Assembly: GCA_044598425.1 (NCBI GenBank)
Contig: CP172536.1
Location: 1,302,001 to 1,366,000, forward strand
Direction of reading: 5' to 3'
DNA: 64,000 nt
From: JAEVLT01 sp044598425
GTDB taxonomy: Bacteria; Bacillota; Bacilli; Bacillales; Cytobacillaceae
Below, in pieces: positions 16,436-24,906 of the stretch. Under the pieces are notes generated by a model that saw only the letters and a program-made list of their open reading frames with translations, made no database searches and had not been told where the DNA came from. Within the stretch, counting starts at the first letter, position 1. Each line of letters starts with the position of its first letter. Both the position numbers and the translations under genes were made by a program.

Positions 16436-17743
16436 ATGAACAATTTGACAATAAATGTAATTGGTGCGGGTTTAGCTGGAAGCGAAGCTGCATGGCAAAT
16501 CGCAAAAAGGGGCATTAAAGTTCGGCTTTTCGAAATGAGACCTGTGAGGAAGACTCCGGCACACCATACCGATAAATTTGCTGAGCTGGTTTGCAGTAAC
16601 TCCTTAAGGGCAAACACGCTTACAAATGCCGTCGGGGTTTTAAAGGAAGAAATGCGAAAGCTCGACTCAGTAATCATTTCTTCGGCTGATGCTTGTTCAG
16701 TTCCCGCTGGTGGTGCGCTCGCAGTTGATCGCCACGAATTTGCAGCAAGAGTCACTTCGATGGTGAAAAATCATGAAAATGTTACTGTGATGAATGAAGA
16801 AGTGACTGAGATACCAGAAGGAACGACAGTCATTGCAACCGGTCCGCTGACAAGCCCGGCGTTATCCGCCAAACTGAAAGAACTGACTGGTGAAGATTAT
16901 CTGTATTTCTATGACGCGGCTGCACCGATTATCGAAAAAGAAAGTATCAATATGGAAAAGGTGTATTTAAAATCGCGATATGATAAAGGCGAAGCGGCCT
17001 ACTTAAATTGTCCGATGACAGAAGAAGAGTTTGACCGTTTTTATGAGGCGCTTATTTCAGCTGAAACCGTTCCGTTGAAAGAATTCGAAAAGGAAATCTT
17101 TTTTGAAGGCTGTATGCCAATTGAAGTGATGGCTGCCCGAGGAAAGAAAACGATGCTTTTTGGTCCGCTGAAACCGGTAGGTCTTGAAGACCCTAAAACA
17201 GGCAAGCGCCCTTTTGCTGTCGTTCAGCTTCGCCAGGATGATGCGGCTGGAACGCTGTTCAATATTGTTGGATTTCAAACCCATTTAAAATGGGGCGAGC
17301 AAAAAGAAGTAATCCAATTGATCCCTGGTCTTGAAAATGCGGAAATTATCCGCTATGGTGTTATGCATCGCAATACCTTTATTAATTCGCCAAAAGTGCT
17401 TAAAGCAACTTATCAATTCCGCAATCGGGAAGATTTATTTTTTGCCGGGCAAATGACCGGGGTTGAAGGATATGTAGAATCAGCAGCAAGCGGGTTGGTA
17501 GCCGGGTTAAATGCAGCCCGCCTTGTGCTTGGGGAAAGTCCGCTTGAATTCCCTGCTGAGACAGCGATCGGCAGCATGGCAAAATACATTACAACCGCAA
17601 ATTCGTCCAGTTTTCAGCCGATGAATGCAAATTTTGGGTTGTTTCCCGCTTTACCTGTTAAAATTAAAAATAAGCAAGAGCGAAATTTGCAGCTTGCTAC
17701 AAGAGCATTAGAAACAATTCAGAACTTTGTGAAGGTTTTGTAA
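16436..17743 (+). CDS. trmFO: Folate/FAD-dependent tRNA U54 methyltransferase TrmFO (Gid)
   Basis: A 435-residue flavoprotein that makes ribothymidine at tRNA position 54 using methylene-tetrahydrofolate. The FAD-binding motif VIGAGLAGSEAAWQIAKRG starts at about residue 6; FAGQMTGVEGYVESAASG near the C-terminus completes the GidA-like fold. The SD GGAGGATATT precedes the ATG. It heads the trmFO-xerC-hslVU-codY series, as in B. subtilis. Confidence 0.97.
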   Translation: MNNLTINVIGAGLAGSEAAWQIAKRGIKVRLFEMRPVRKTPAHHTDKFAELVCSNSLRANTLTNAVGVLKEEMRKLDSVIISSADACSVPAGGALAVDRHEFAARVTSMVKNHENVTVMNEEVTEIPEGTTVIATGPLTSPALSAKLKELTGEDYLYFYDAAAPIIEKESINMEKVYLKSRYDKGEAAYLNCPMTEEEFDRFYEALISAETVPLKEFEKEIFFEGCMPIEVMAARGKKTMLFGPLKPVGLEDPKTGKRPFAVVQLRQDDAAGTLFNIVGFQTHLKWGEQKEVIQLIPGLENAEIIRYGVMHRNTFINSPKVLKATYQFRNREDLFFAGQMTGVEGYVESAASGLVAGLNAARLVLGESPLEFPAETAIGSMAKYITTANSSSFQPMNANFGLFPALPVKIKNKQERNLQLATRALETIQNFVKVL

Positions 17744-17806
17744 AGTTTATTGCATTTTAAGTTGGAAGTGTGGTACTATTTAGTAGCCTTTTGCGAGGTG
17801 GCGAGA

Positions 17807-18706
17807 TTGGCAAATGTGAACGTTTTTTTAAAGTTGTTTGTTGAATATTTACAAATGGAGAAAAATTCCGCAAAATATACAATTGAACATTACCAATATG
17901 AAATTAGGGAATTCCTTATGTTCATGACTGAACAAGCTATAGATGATGTTCGCGATGTTCAATATATTGATGCGAGGCTCTATTTGACCGTACTATTCGA
18001 AAGAAAACTTGCTAGAAAAACAGTCGCAAAAAAAATATCATGCCTGCGAAGTTTTTATAAATTTTTGCTTCGTGAAAAATATGTAGAGGAAAATCCGTTT
18101 GCGCTTGTTACCATACCAAAGGCAGAAAAAAGATTGCCGGAGTTTTTCTACGAAAACGAACTTCAACTATTGTTCCAAGCCTGTGAATCAGAAACACCCT
18201 TGGGGCAGCGAAATAAAGCGCTCCTTGAATTGTTATATGCAACAGGAATTCGGGTAAGCGAATGCTGTCAAATTCAATTAAATGATCTTGATTTTTACTT
18301 ATCGACCGTATTCGTTCACGGTAAAGGCCGTAAGGATCGTTATGTTCCATTTGGAAGTCAGGCTAAAGTCGCTTTGGAACTTTACATAAATAGCGGTAGA
18401 AAGAAGCTATTATCCGAAAAAAATGCCAATGACACTTTGTTTGTGAACTATCGGGGCGGCTCTTTGTCAACAAGAGGTGTAAGGAAGATTTTAGATGGAA
18501 TGATTGAAAAATCAGCCTTAAATAGTCGTATACACCCTCATATGTTAAGGCATTCATTTGCGACACATCTGTTAAATAATGGAGCTGATTTGCGCTCGGT
18601 GCAAGAGTTGCTTGGGCATGCATTTTTAACATCGACTCAAGTATATACGCATGTGACGAACGAGCATTTACGCAAAACATATATGGCGCACCATCCCCGG
18701 GCATAA
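17807..18706 (+). CDS. xerC: Tyrosine recombinase XerC (CodV)
   Basis: A 299-residue site-specific recombinase that resolves chromosome dimers with XerD at dif. The N-terminal SAM-like DNA-binding domain covers residues about 1-90. The catalytic set is present: Arg149 in TGIRVSE, Lys in HGKGRKDR, HxxR in HPHMLRHSFATHL, His in ELLGHA and nucleophile Tyr280 in TQVYTHV. The TTG at 17807 is chosen: it follows GAGGTGG (17795-17801) and matches the CodV length; a GTG at 17816 is the alternative. Confidence 0.95.
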   Translation: MANVNVFLKLFVEYLQMEKNSAKYTIEHYQYEIREFLMFMTEQAIDDVRDVQYIDARLYLTVLFERKLARKTVAKKISCLRSFYKFLLREKYVEENPFALVTIPKAEKRLPEFFYENELQLLFQACESETPLGQRNKALLELLYATGIRVSECCQIQLNDLDFYLSTVFVHGKGRKDRYVPFGSQAKVALELYINSGRKKLLSEKNANDTLFVNYRGGSLSTRGVRKILDGMIEKSALNSRIHPHMLRHSFATHLLNNGADLRSVQELLGHAFLTSTQVYTHVTNEHLRKTYMAHHPRA

Positions 18707-18829
18707 ATGAATCTGTTTTTTCAGTGATATTGCTTGAGTTTCATCGCATTGTGTCAATCGATCATTTTTCAATAGTCCATTTCGTTTGCCTTGTTTAAAA
18801 AACAAAAAAACGCCAAGGAGGAATCCGCT

Positions 18830-19372
18830 ATGTCAGAATTTCATGCGACAACGATTTTTGCCATCCACCATAATGGAGAATGCGCAATGGCCGGGGATGG
18901 GCAAGTGACATTCGGCAACGCAGTTGTGATGAAGCACACGGCCAAAAAGGTAAGAAAGATTTTTAATGGAAGAGTGCTGGCAGGGTTTGCAGGCTCTGTG
19001 GCAGATGCTTTTACCCTGTTTGAAATGTTTGAAGGAAAGTTAGAGGAATTCAATGGCAATTTGCAGCGGGCTGCCGTAGAATTAGCGAAACAATGGAGAA
19101 GCGACAAAGTTTTAAGAAAACTGGAAGCAATGTTAATTGTCATGAATCAGGATGCGCTCCTCCTTGTATCGGGAACAGGCGAAGTCATCGAACCAGATGA
19201 TGGGATTCTTGCGATCGGTTCAGGCGGCAACTATGCGCTGGCGGCTGGGCGTGCGCTGAAGCAGAATGCAGGAGAACATTTGTCAGCGAAAGAAATTGCC
19301 CGGGCATCCTTGGAAATAGCCGCTGATATATGCGTCTACACAAATCATAATATTATCGTAGAACAGCTATAA
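18830..19372 (+). CDS. hslV: ATP-dependent protease peptidase subunit HslV (ClpQ)
   Basis: A 180-residue proteasome-related peptidase of the HslVU (ClpQY/CodWX) complex. The signature GDGQVTFGNAVVMKHTAKKVR is present and the length is typical. Where most HslV proteins start with the catalytic Thr after Met, this one starts MSEFHATTIFA, placing Ser at position 2 and the usual TT pair at 7-8, as in B. subtilis ClpQ, reported to work as an N-terminal serine protease. The ATG follows AAGGAGGAATCCGCT. hslU starts 21 bp after the stop. Confidence 0.97.
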   Translation: MSEFHATTIFAIHHNGECAMAGDGQVTFGNAVVMKHTAKKVRKIFNGRVLAGFAGSVADAFTLFEMFEGKLEEFNGNLQRAAVELAKQWRSDKVLRKLEAMLIVMNQDALLLVSGTGEVIEPDDGILAIGSGGNYALAAGRALKQNAGEHLSAKEIARASLEIAADICVYTNHNIIVEQL

Positions 19373-19393
19373 ATGGGAAGGAGACAGGAATTG

Positions 19394-20800
19394 ATGGCAA
19401 ATTCAACAAATCTTACCCCGAGACAAATCGTTGAGAAGCTTGACCAATATATTATCGGCCAAAAAGATGCCAAAAAGGCAGTTGCTGTCGCATTGAGAAA
19501 TCGCTATCGCAGGGAACTATTAGAAGAAAAATTGCGCGATGAAGTCATTCCGAAAAACATTCTCATGATTGGACCAACAGGCGTAGGTAAAACAGAAATT
19601 GCTCGAAGGATTGCAAAGCTGGTAAATGCGCCTTTTGTAAAAGTAGAAGCGACTAAATTTACGGAAGTTGGCTATGTTGGTCGCGATGTAGAATCAATGG
19701 TACGAGATTTAGTGGAAACTTCTATTCGATTGGTTAAAGAGGAAAAAATGATTAGTGTTAAAGAACGCGCAGAAGAAAGTGCAAACCGTCGTTTAGTTGA
19801 CTTGCTTGTACCTACAGCAAAAAAGGCGAATAATTACAAAAATCCGCTTGAAATGTTTTTTGGGGGCGGTGGCGTGCAAAATGAAACAGAAACGGACAGT
19901 TCTGACGATTTTTCCAACGCAGAGAAAAGAAAAATTGTAAAAGAACAGCTTGCTCTTGGGCAATTGGAAGATAACCTTGTGACAGTTGAAGTGGAAGAAC
20001 AGGCGCCTTCTATGTTTGACATGCTCCAAGGCTCCGGCATGGAACAGATGGGGATGAATATGCAGGACGCCCTCAGCAGCCTGCTTCCAAAACGCCATAA
20101 GAAGCGCAAAGTGACAGTTCGCGAGGCAAGAAAAATTTTAACGAATGAGGAAGCGCAAAAGCTGATTGATATGGATGAGGTAACACAAGAAGCGGTATAC
20201 CGTGCTGAACAGTCAGGAATTATCTTTATTGATGAAATCGATAAGATTGCCAGCAAAAACTCAGGCGGTTCCTCTGCCGACGTTTCACGTGAGGGGGTTC
20301 AGCGCGATATCCTTCCGGTTGTAGAGGGATCAACAATCGTTACGAAATACGGCTCTGTTAAAACGGACCACATTCTTTTTATTGCAGCTGGGGCGTTTCA
20401 TATGGCAAAACCATCTGATTTAATTCCAGAGTTGCAGGGCCGTTTCCCAATTCGCGTTGAATTAACAAAATTAACAGTGGATGACTTTTTCAAAATCTTA
20501 GTAGAGCCGGATAATGCTTTAATTAAACAATATCAAGCATTATTGGCAACAGAAGGTATACAAATTGAATTTTCTGACGATGCTATTCGTAGGATTGCCG
20601 AAGTAGCATTTGAAGTGAATCAAAACACGGATAATATTGGAGCGAGACGTTTGCATACGATTCTCGAAAAATTGCTTGAAGATCTTTCTTTCGAAGCTCC
20701 GGACATTTCGATGGAAAAGGTTTTGATTACCCCGCAGTATGTCGATGAAAAGCTTGGTGCGATCTCGAAAAATAAAGATTTAAGTCAATTTATCCTTTAG
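19394..20800 (+). CDS. hslU: HslU (ClpY) unfoldase ATPase
   Basis: A 468-residue AAA+ ATPase that unfolds substrates for HslV. Walker A GPTGVGKTEIARR, the pore motif GYVGRDVESMVRDL, the Gln/Glu-rich intermediate domain (residues about 110-240) and Walker B IIFIDEIDKIA are visible; the C-terminus NKDLSQFIL is the HslV-activating tail. The ATG at 19394 gives the family start (LTPRQIVEKLDQYIIGQ) and follows AAGGAGACAGG; an ATG at 19373 precedes that SD and is less likely. Confidence 0.97.
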   Translation: MANSTNLTPRQIVEKLDQYIIGQKDAKKAVAVALRNRYRRELLEEKLRDEVIPKNILMIGPTGVGKTEIARRIAKLVNAPFVKVEATKFTEVGYVGRDVESMVRDLVETSIRLVKEEKMISVKERAEESANRRLVDLLVPTAKKANNYKNPLEMFFGGGGVQNETETDSSDDFSNAEKRKIVKEQLALGQLEDNLVTVEVEEQAPSMFDMLQGSGMEQMGMNMQDALSSLLPKRHKKRKVTVREARKILTNEEAQKLIDMDEVTQEAVYRAEQSGIIFIDEIDKIASKNSGGSSADVSREGVQRDILPVVEGSTIVTKYGSVKTDHILFIAAGAFHMAKPSDLIPELQGRFPIRVELTKLTVDDFFKILVEPDNALIKQYQALLATEGIQIEFSDDAIRRIAEVAFEVNQNTDNIGARRLHTILEKLLEDLSFEAPDISMEKVLITPQYVDEKLGAISKNKDLSQFIL

Positions 20801-20928
20801 TATTCGTGCTTTATGCCAAGAAGCGAGGAGAAAAGGGAAATCGTTACCTGTTCTTTTCCGATGGAATAAAATCAAAAAATAGTTAAGATTCGTAAGACGA
20901 GAGTTGCAATAACAGGAGGAAGAAATAC

Positions 20929-21708
20929 ATGGATTTATTAACGAAAACAAGAAAGATTAATGCGTTGCTGCAAAAGGCGGCAGGAAAACCGGTAAACTTT
21001 AAAGAAATGGCGGAAACTTTAAGCGAAGTGATCGAAGCAAATGTGTTTGTTGTCAGTCGCCGAGGAAAGCTGTTAGGATTTGCGATCAATCAACAGATCG
21101 AAAATGAGCGGATGAAAAAAATGCTTGAAGATCGGCAATTTCCTGAAGAGTATACAAATGGTCTCTTTAATATTAAAGAAACATCGCCTAACTTGGATGT
21201 AGAAAGTGAATATACAGCTTTTCCAGTTGAGAACAAAGATTTGTTCCGTGAAGGATTGACAACCATCGTTCCGATTATTGGCGGCGGCGAACGCCTAGGA
21301 ACGCTCATTTTGGCAAGATTACAAGAAAAGTTCCATGATGATGACCTTATTCTTGGAGAATATGGTTCAACCGTTGTAGGAATGGAAATCTTGCGAGAGA
21401 AATCGGAAGAAATTGAAGAAGAGGCAAGAAGCAAGGCGGTTGTCCAAATGGCGATCAGTTCCTTGTCATACAGTGAGCTGGAAGCAATCGAGCATATTTT
21501 TGAAGAGTTGAATGGCCAAGAAGGTTTGCTTGTTGCTTCTAAAATTGCCGATCGTGTAGGAATCACCCGTTCCGTCATCGTTAACGCTCTAAGAAAGCTT
21601 GAAAGCGCCGGCGTTATTGAATCGCGTTCCCTTGGTATGAAAGGAACCTATATTAAAGTGTTAAATGACAAGTTTCTTGTCGAACTTGATAAGCTTCGCG
21701 CAAATTAA
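20929..21708 (+). CDS. codY: GTP- and branched-chain amino acid-sensing repressor CodY
   Basis: A 259-residue global regulator of nutrient starvation genes in Firmicutes. It has an N-terminal GAF domain (about residues 1-155) that binds Ile/Val/Leu, a linker helix and a C-terminal winged helix with VASKIADRVGITRSVIVNAL (about residues 203-222). The SD AGGAGGAAG precedes the ATG. A perfect 19-bp terminator separates it from the fla/che operon, which CodY is known to repress in B. subtilis. Confidence 0.98.
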   Translation: MDLLTKTRKINALLQKAAGKPVNFKEMAETLSEVIEANVFVVSRRGKLLGFAINQQIENERMKKMLEDRQFPEEYTNGLFNIKETSPNLDVESEYTAFPVENKDLFREGLTTIVPIIGGGERLGTLILARLQEKFHDDDLILGEYGSTVVGMEILREKSEEIEEEARSKAVVQMAISSLSYSELEAIEHIFEELNGQEGLLVASKIADRVGITRSVIVNALRKLESAGVIESRSLGMKGTYIKVLNDKFLVELDKLRAN

Positions 21709-21713
21709 TTGAA

Positions 21714-21760
21714 TCAAAAGAAAAGCAGCGGATACGGATCCGCTGCTTTTCTTTTGAAAA
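21714..21760 (+). terminator. Strong bidirectional-looking terminator after codY
   Basis: A perfect 19-bp inverted repeat (21714-21732 with 21739-21757) with a 6-nt loop starts 6 bp after the codY stop. The A-rich 5' arm and T-rich 3' arm would let it stop transcription from either side. Confidence 0.9.
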
Positions 21761-22022
21761 ATTTCAATTAAAAAGGGGGGCATGGTTTTAGTACAGAAAT
21801 GTCGAAAAAAAGGTGACACACTCTAATATTCGCCATTGTACTGTCGAAATGCGGAAAACCGCTTTGCAGAAGAAAAATGGGTAAATTGGCGGATGAAATT
21901 TAATCTAAACTACATAGACATCCAATTACATATTCATTACAATAGTAGAGAGATTGATATATTTTGATCAAATTCTACAAAATGTTCCATTTTTTTTATT
22001 TTGTTGAAAGAGGGTGTATCAC
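21761..22022 (+). promoter_or_regulatory. fla/che operon control region
   Basis: This non-coding region holds the best promoter match, TAGACA (21915-21920), 17 bp, TACAAT (21938-21943). A second weak match is TTGATA (21954-21959), 16 bp, TACAAA. A 7-bp stem ACAAAAT (21977-21983) with ATTTTGT (21998-22004) ends just before the flgB SD AAAGAGGGTG. I found no good sigma-D element (TAAA, about 15 bp, GCCGATAT), unlike B. subtilis which has one here. A 10/15 CodY-box-like match lies at 21970-21984. Confidence 0.55.
21915..21943 (+). promoter_or_regulatory. Sigma-A type promoter of the fla/che operon
   Basis: TAGACA and TACAAT each match the consensus at five of six positions and are 17 bp apart, about 80 bp before flgB. 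Confidence 0.55.
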
Positions 22023-22418
22023 ATGAATTTATTTTCAAATACGATTACATCATTAAATCAAGCACTCAATTATTCATCACTTAAACAAAAAGTAATTTCC
22101 CAAAACATCGCCAATGTCGATACGCCGAATTATAAAGCAAAAGATGTCAGCTTTAAAGAAATGCTACAAAATAACATCAATTCGGATATCCGTACATACA
22201 AAACAGACCAGCGCCACTTAGACTTTACTCCAAGCGCCTATTACCAGCCAGGAGTGGTTACCAGACAAAATGTTCAATACAACAATAATGGCAATAGTGT
22301 CGATATGGATCAGGAAATGGCGGATTTGGCCACTAATCAAATCTACTACAACGCGCTTGTACAACAGCTGAATGGTAAATTTTCCACACTGCAAAATGTA
22401 ATTAGAGGGGGCAAATAA
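22023..22418 (+). CDS. flgB: Flagellar basal-body rod protein FlgB
   Basis: A 131-residue proximal rod protein exported by the flagellar apparatus. The rod-family motif SQNIANVDTPNYKAKDVSF lies at about residues 27-45. The ATG at 22023 gives the Bacillus FlgB start and is well spaced from AAAGAGGGTG; a GTG at 22014 overlaps this SD. It is the first gene of the long fla/che operon; flgC starts 2 bp after its stop. Confidence 0.97.
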   Translation: MNLFSNTITSLNQALNYSSLKQKVISQNIANVDTPNYKAKDVSFKEMLQNNINSDIRTYKTDQRHLDFTPSAYYQPGVVTRQNVQYNNNGNSVDMDQEMADLATNQIYYNALVQQLNGKFSTLQNVIRGGK

Positions 22419-22420
22419 GC

Positions 22421-22879
22421 ATGACTATTTTTCAAAGCTTGAATACAACAGCGTCAGCTTTAACGGCACAGCGGCTTAGAATGGATGTCATCTCCTCAAA
22501 CATGGCAAACGTCGATACTACCCGCGCGAATCTTGTGAATGGGAAATGGGAGCCTTACAGAAGAAAAACGGTTGTTCTTGAACCGAAAGAAGGTGGGTTT
22601 TCATCCTATCTTCAAGTGGCTATGAATGGCGGTTCCGGAGCGGCAGGAAACGGAGTAATGGTATCTAAAATAGAAGAAGATACCACTACCCCTTTTAAAA
22701 TGGTTTACGATCCGGAAAATCCAGATGCGAATCAAAATGGCTATGTTCAGCTTCCAAATGTTGATCCTCTTCGTGAAATGACAGATTTAATCAGCGCAAC
22801 CCGTTCATACGAAGCCAACGTCACTGTCCTTAACGCTTCAAAAGGAATGATGATGAAGGCACTCGAAATTGGAAAATAA
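22421..22879 (+). CDS. flgC: Flagellar basal-body rod protein FlgC
   Basis: A 152-residue rod subunit. The N-terminal motif ISSNMANVDTTRAN and the C-terminal heptad region ISATRSYEANVTVLNASKGMM, both typical of axial proteins, are present. The SD AGAGGGGGC overlaps the end of flgB. It follows flgB and precedes fliE, the universal order. Confidence 0.97.
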   Translation: MTIFQSLNTTASALTAQRLRMDVISSNMANVDTTRANLVNGKWEPYRRKTVVLEPKEGGFSSYLQVAMNGGSGAAGNGVMVSKIEEDTTTPFKMVYDPENPDANQNGYVQLPNVDPLREMTDLISATRSYEANVTVLNASKGMMMKALEIGK

Positions 22880-22892
22880 AGGAGTTTTATAA

Positions 22893-23204
22893 ATGAGTCA
22901 AGTTTCTTTTCCGTCTGTACAGCAATTATTTACCCCAACTGCCAACAATGTGGGGAGAGATTCTACTACACCATTCGAAGCGCAAAAGAGTTTTGCGTCC
23001 GTCTTAAAAGAATCAATTAATAAGATTAATCAGTCACAAATCGATGCAGATCAAATGACGCAAAAGCTGGTGAATGGTGAAAATGTTGATCTTCATCAAA
23101 TATTGATTACCCAGCAAAAAGCTAGTATTACGCTGCAAGCGGCCTTGGAAGTGCGAAATAAAGTAGTTGAAGCTTATCAGGAAATGATGAGAATGCAAGT
23201 TTAA
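22893..23204 (+). CDS. fliE: Flagellar hook-basal body protein FliE
   Basis: A 103-residue protein that joins the MS ring to the rod and may be the first exported axial protein. The conserved C-terminal helix ITLQAALEVRNKVVEAYQEM identifies it. The spacer to fliF (81 bp) is one of the longest inside this operon and contains a hairpin next to the fliF SD. Confidence 0.96.
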   Translation: MSQVSFPSVQQLFTPTANNVGRDSTTPFEAQKSFASVLKESINKINQSQIDADQMTQKLVNGENVDLHQILITQQKASITLQAALEVRNKVVEAYQEMMRMQV

Positions 23205-23235
23205 TAGCATCGTTAAAAAAAGAAAGTAAATGAAG

Positions 23236-23279
23236 CGGTTATATACTGCTGAGAGCGAAACAGACAGAATAACCGGGGG
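23236..23279 (+). promoter_or_regulatory. Inverted repeat abutting the fliF ribosome binding site
   Basis: CGGTTAT (23236-23242) is the exact complement of ATAACCG (23269-23275); its last G is the first G of the fliF SD GGGGG (23275-23279). A short inner CTG/CAG stem is possible. Such a stem could limit access to the SD; this is inference. Confidence 0.4.
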
Positions 23280-23285
23280 AAAAAC

Positions 23286-24884
23286 ATGAAAGAAACAATA
23301 AACACATATGTAAATAAATTGAAAAGCTTTTGGTCTTCTCGATCAAAAAAACAAAAAAAGATCTACCTTGTTTCGGCGCTTTCGCTTGCTGTTTTGATTG
23401 GGATCGCTTCTTTTTTTGCGACCAGGACAACTCTTGTTCCTTTATACAGCAATCTTTCACCATCTGAAACAGGTACAATCAAACAAAGTTTGGATGCCAA
23501 AGGAGTTAAGTCTGAAATTGCTGATGGCGGGACAACGATTAAAGTACCAAGTGACGTAGTAGACAGCCTTAAAGTTCAACTAGCTGCAGAAGGGCTGCCG
23601 AAATCGGGCAGCATCGACTATTCCTTTTTTAGCCAAAAGGCAAGTTTAGGTACAACTGACAACGAATTTAATGTAATCAAGCTTGATGCGATGCAAACAG
23701 AGCTCGCCAATTTAATTAAAGGCATTCAAGGAGTACAAGATGCCAAAGTCATGATTAACCTTCCCGATAAAGGTATTTTCGTCAGCGATAAAGGGGAACA
23801 GGCATCCGCATCCATCGTTTTAACGACAAAACCCGGTTATCAGTTCAGAGATGATCAAATCAAGGGACTTTACCAATTAGTGTCAAAGAGTGTCCCCAAT
23901 CTTCCTACTGATAATATCGTCATCATGAACCAATATTTTGAGTACTACGACTTAAATAATCAACAAAATTCTACGGGATCCGGTTCTACTTTTGCAAATC
24001 AAAGCGAAATTAAAAAGCAAATTGAACGCGATATCCAGCGTCAGGTACAGACGATGCTCGGCACGTTGATGGGACAAGATAAAGTAGTTGTTTCCGTATC
24101 TGCCGATATAGACTTTACCCAAGAAAAGCGGGAAGAAAACCTCGTTGAACCCGTTGATAAAAAAAATATGAAGGGGATTGCAATCAGCGCCCAAAATATT
24201 AAAGAAACCTTTACGGGAAATGGGATTCCTGCAGGAGGGACTCCTCAATCACAAACAGCAACAGGGTCTCTCGGTTCGAGCTATCAAGCCGGCAGTAATT
24301 CAATTGGGGATTACCAAAAAACAGACGACAAAGTAAATTACGAAGTCAATCGCATCCGCAGACAAATTGTCGAAAGCCCGTACAAAATTAGAGATTTAGG
24401 CATTCAGGTGATGGTTGAACCGCCAAAACCGAACGATCCAAAATCATTGCCTCAATCCCGGGTGAATGACATTTCAAACATTTTAGGGACAATTGTTAGA
24501 ACGACAATTGATAAAAGCAGCACTGGGAAACCATTGACAAATCAAGATTTGAAAAATCGCATTGTTGTATCCGTTCAGCCATTCAATGGAAAAATGAATG
24601 TTGCCCAACAGCCGCAAACAGCCATCCCATGGTGGATTTATCTTGTCGGCGGCGTATTGCTCGCTGCGATTATTCTCTTGCTCATTTTGTTTTTGCGGGC
24701 GCGAAACAAGCGGAATGAAGAAGAGGAAGTGGCAATTAATCAGTTGGAACCAGTATATGTTCCAGACGTAAATAAAGAGCAGGAGACTGAAAGTACACTG
24801 CGGCAAAAGCAATTGGAAAAAATGGCAAAGGAACATCCTGAGGATTTTGCGAAACTGCTGCGTTCATGGATTGCTGAAGATTGA
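23286..24884 (+). CDS. fliF: Flagellar MS-ring protein FliF
   Basis: A 532-residue membrane ring protein that forms the basal-body platform. It has two membrane segments, at about residues 25-43 and 446-468, with the ring-building YscJ-type domain (YSNLSPSETGTIKQSLDAKG...EGLPKSG) between them, and a C-terminal cytoplasmic tail ending KLLRSWIAED that binds FliG. The length is normal for Bacillus (about 536). Confidence 0.98.
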   Translation: MKETINTYVNKLKSFWSSRSKKQKKIYLVSALSLAVLIGIASFFATRTTLVPLYSNLSPSETGTIKQSLDAKGVKSEIADGGTTIKVPSDVVDSLKVQLAAEGLPKSGSIDYSFFSQKASLGTTDNEFNVIKLDAMQTELANLIKGIQGVQDAKVMINLPDKGIFVSDKGEQASASIVLTTKPGYQFRDDQIKGLYQLVSKSVPNLPTDNIVIMNQYFEYYDLNNQQNSTGSGSTFANQSEIKKQIERDIQRQVQTMLGTLMGQDKVVVSVSADIDFTQEKREENLVEPVDKKNMKGIAISAQNIKETFTGNGIPAGGTPQSQTATGSLGSSYQAGSNSIGDYQKTDDKVNYEVNRIRRQIVESPYKIRDLGIQVMVEPPKPNDPKSLPQSRVNDISNILGTIVRTTIDKSSTGKPLTNQDLKNRIVVSVQPFNGKMNVAQQPQTAIPWWIYLVGGVLLAAIILLLILFLRARNKRNEEEEVAINQLEPVYVPDVNKEQETESTLRQKQLEKMAKEHPEDFAKLLRSWIAED

Positions 24885-24906
24885 GTTTTAGGAGGAAAGA
24901 AGATTT

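Noticed and set aside
21090..21578. Open frame of 162 codons on the - strand opposite codY
   Set aside because: It is a shadow of codY codon bias and ends within it; Ser-rich with no domain.
21761..22022. Small gene in the codY-flgB gap
   Set aside because: No frame with a usable SD and start is longer than a few codons; the region is AT-rich control DNA.
24080..24109. GCCGATAT with an upstream TAAA inside fliF, resembling a sigma-D promoter
   Set aside because: The spacer is 18 bp rather than about 15, and the sequence is explained by the codons for Ser-Ala-Asp-Ile-Asp in FliF.
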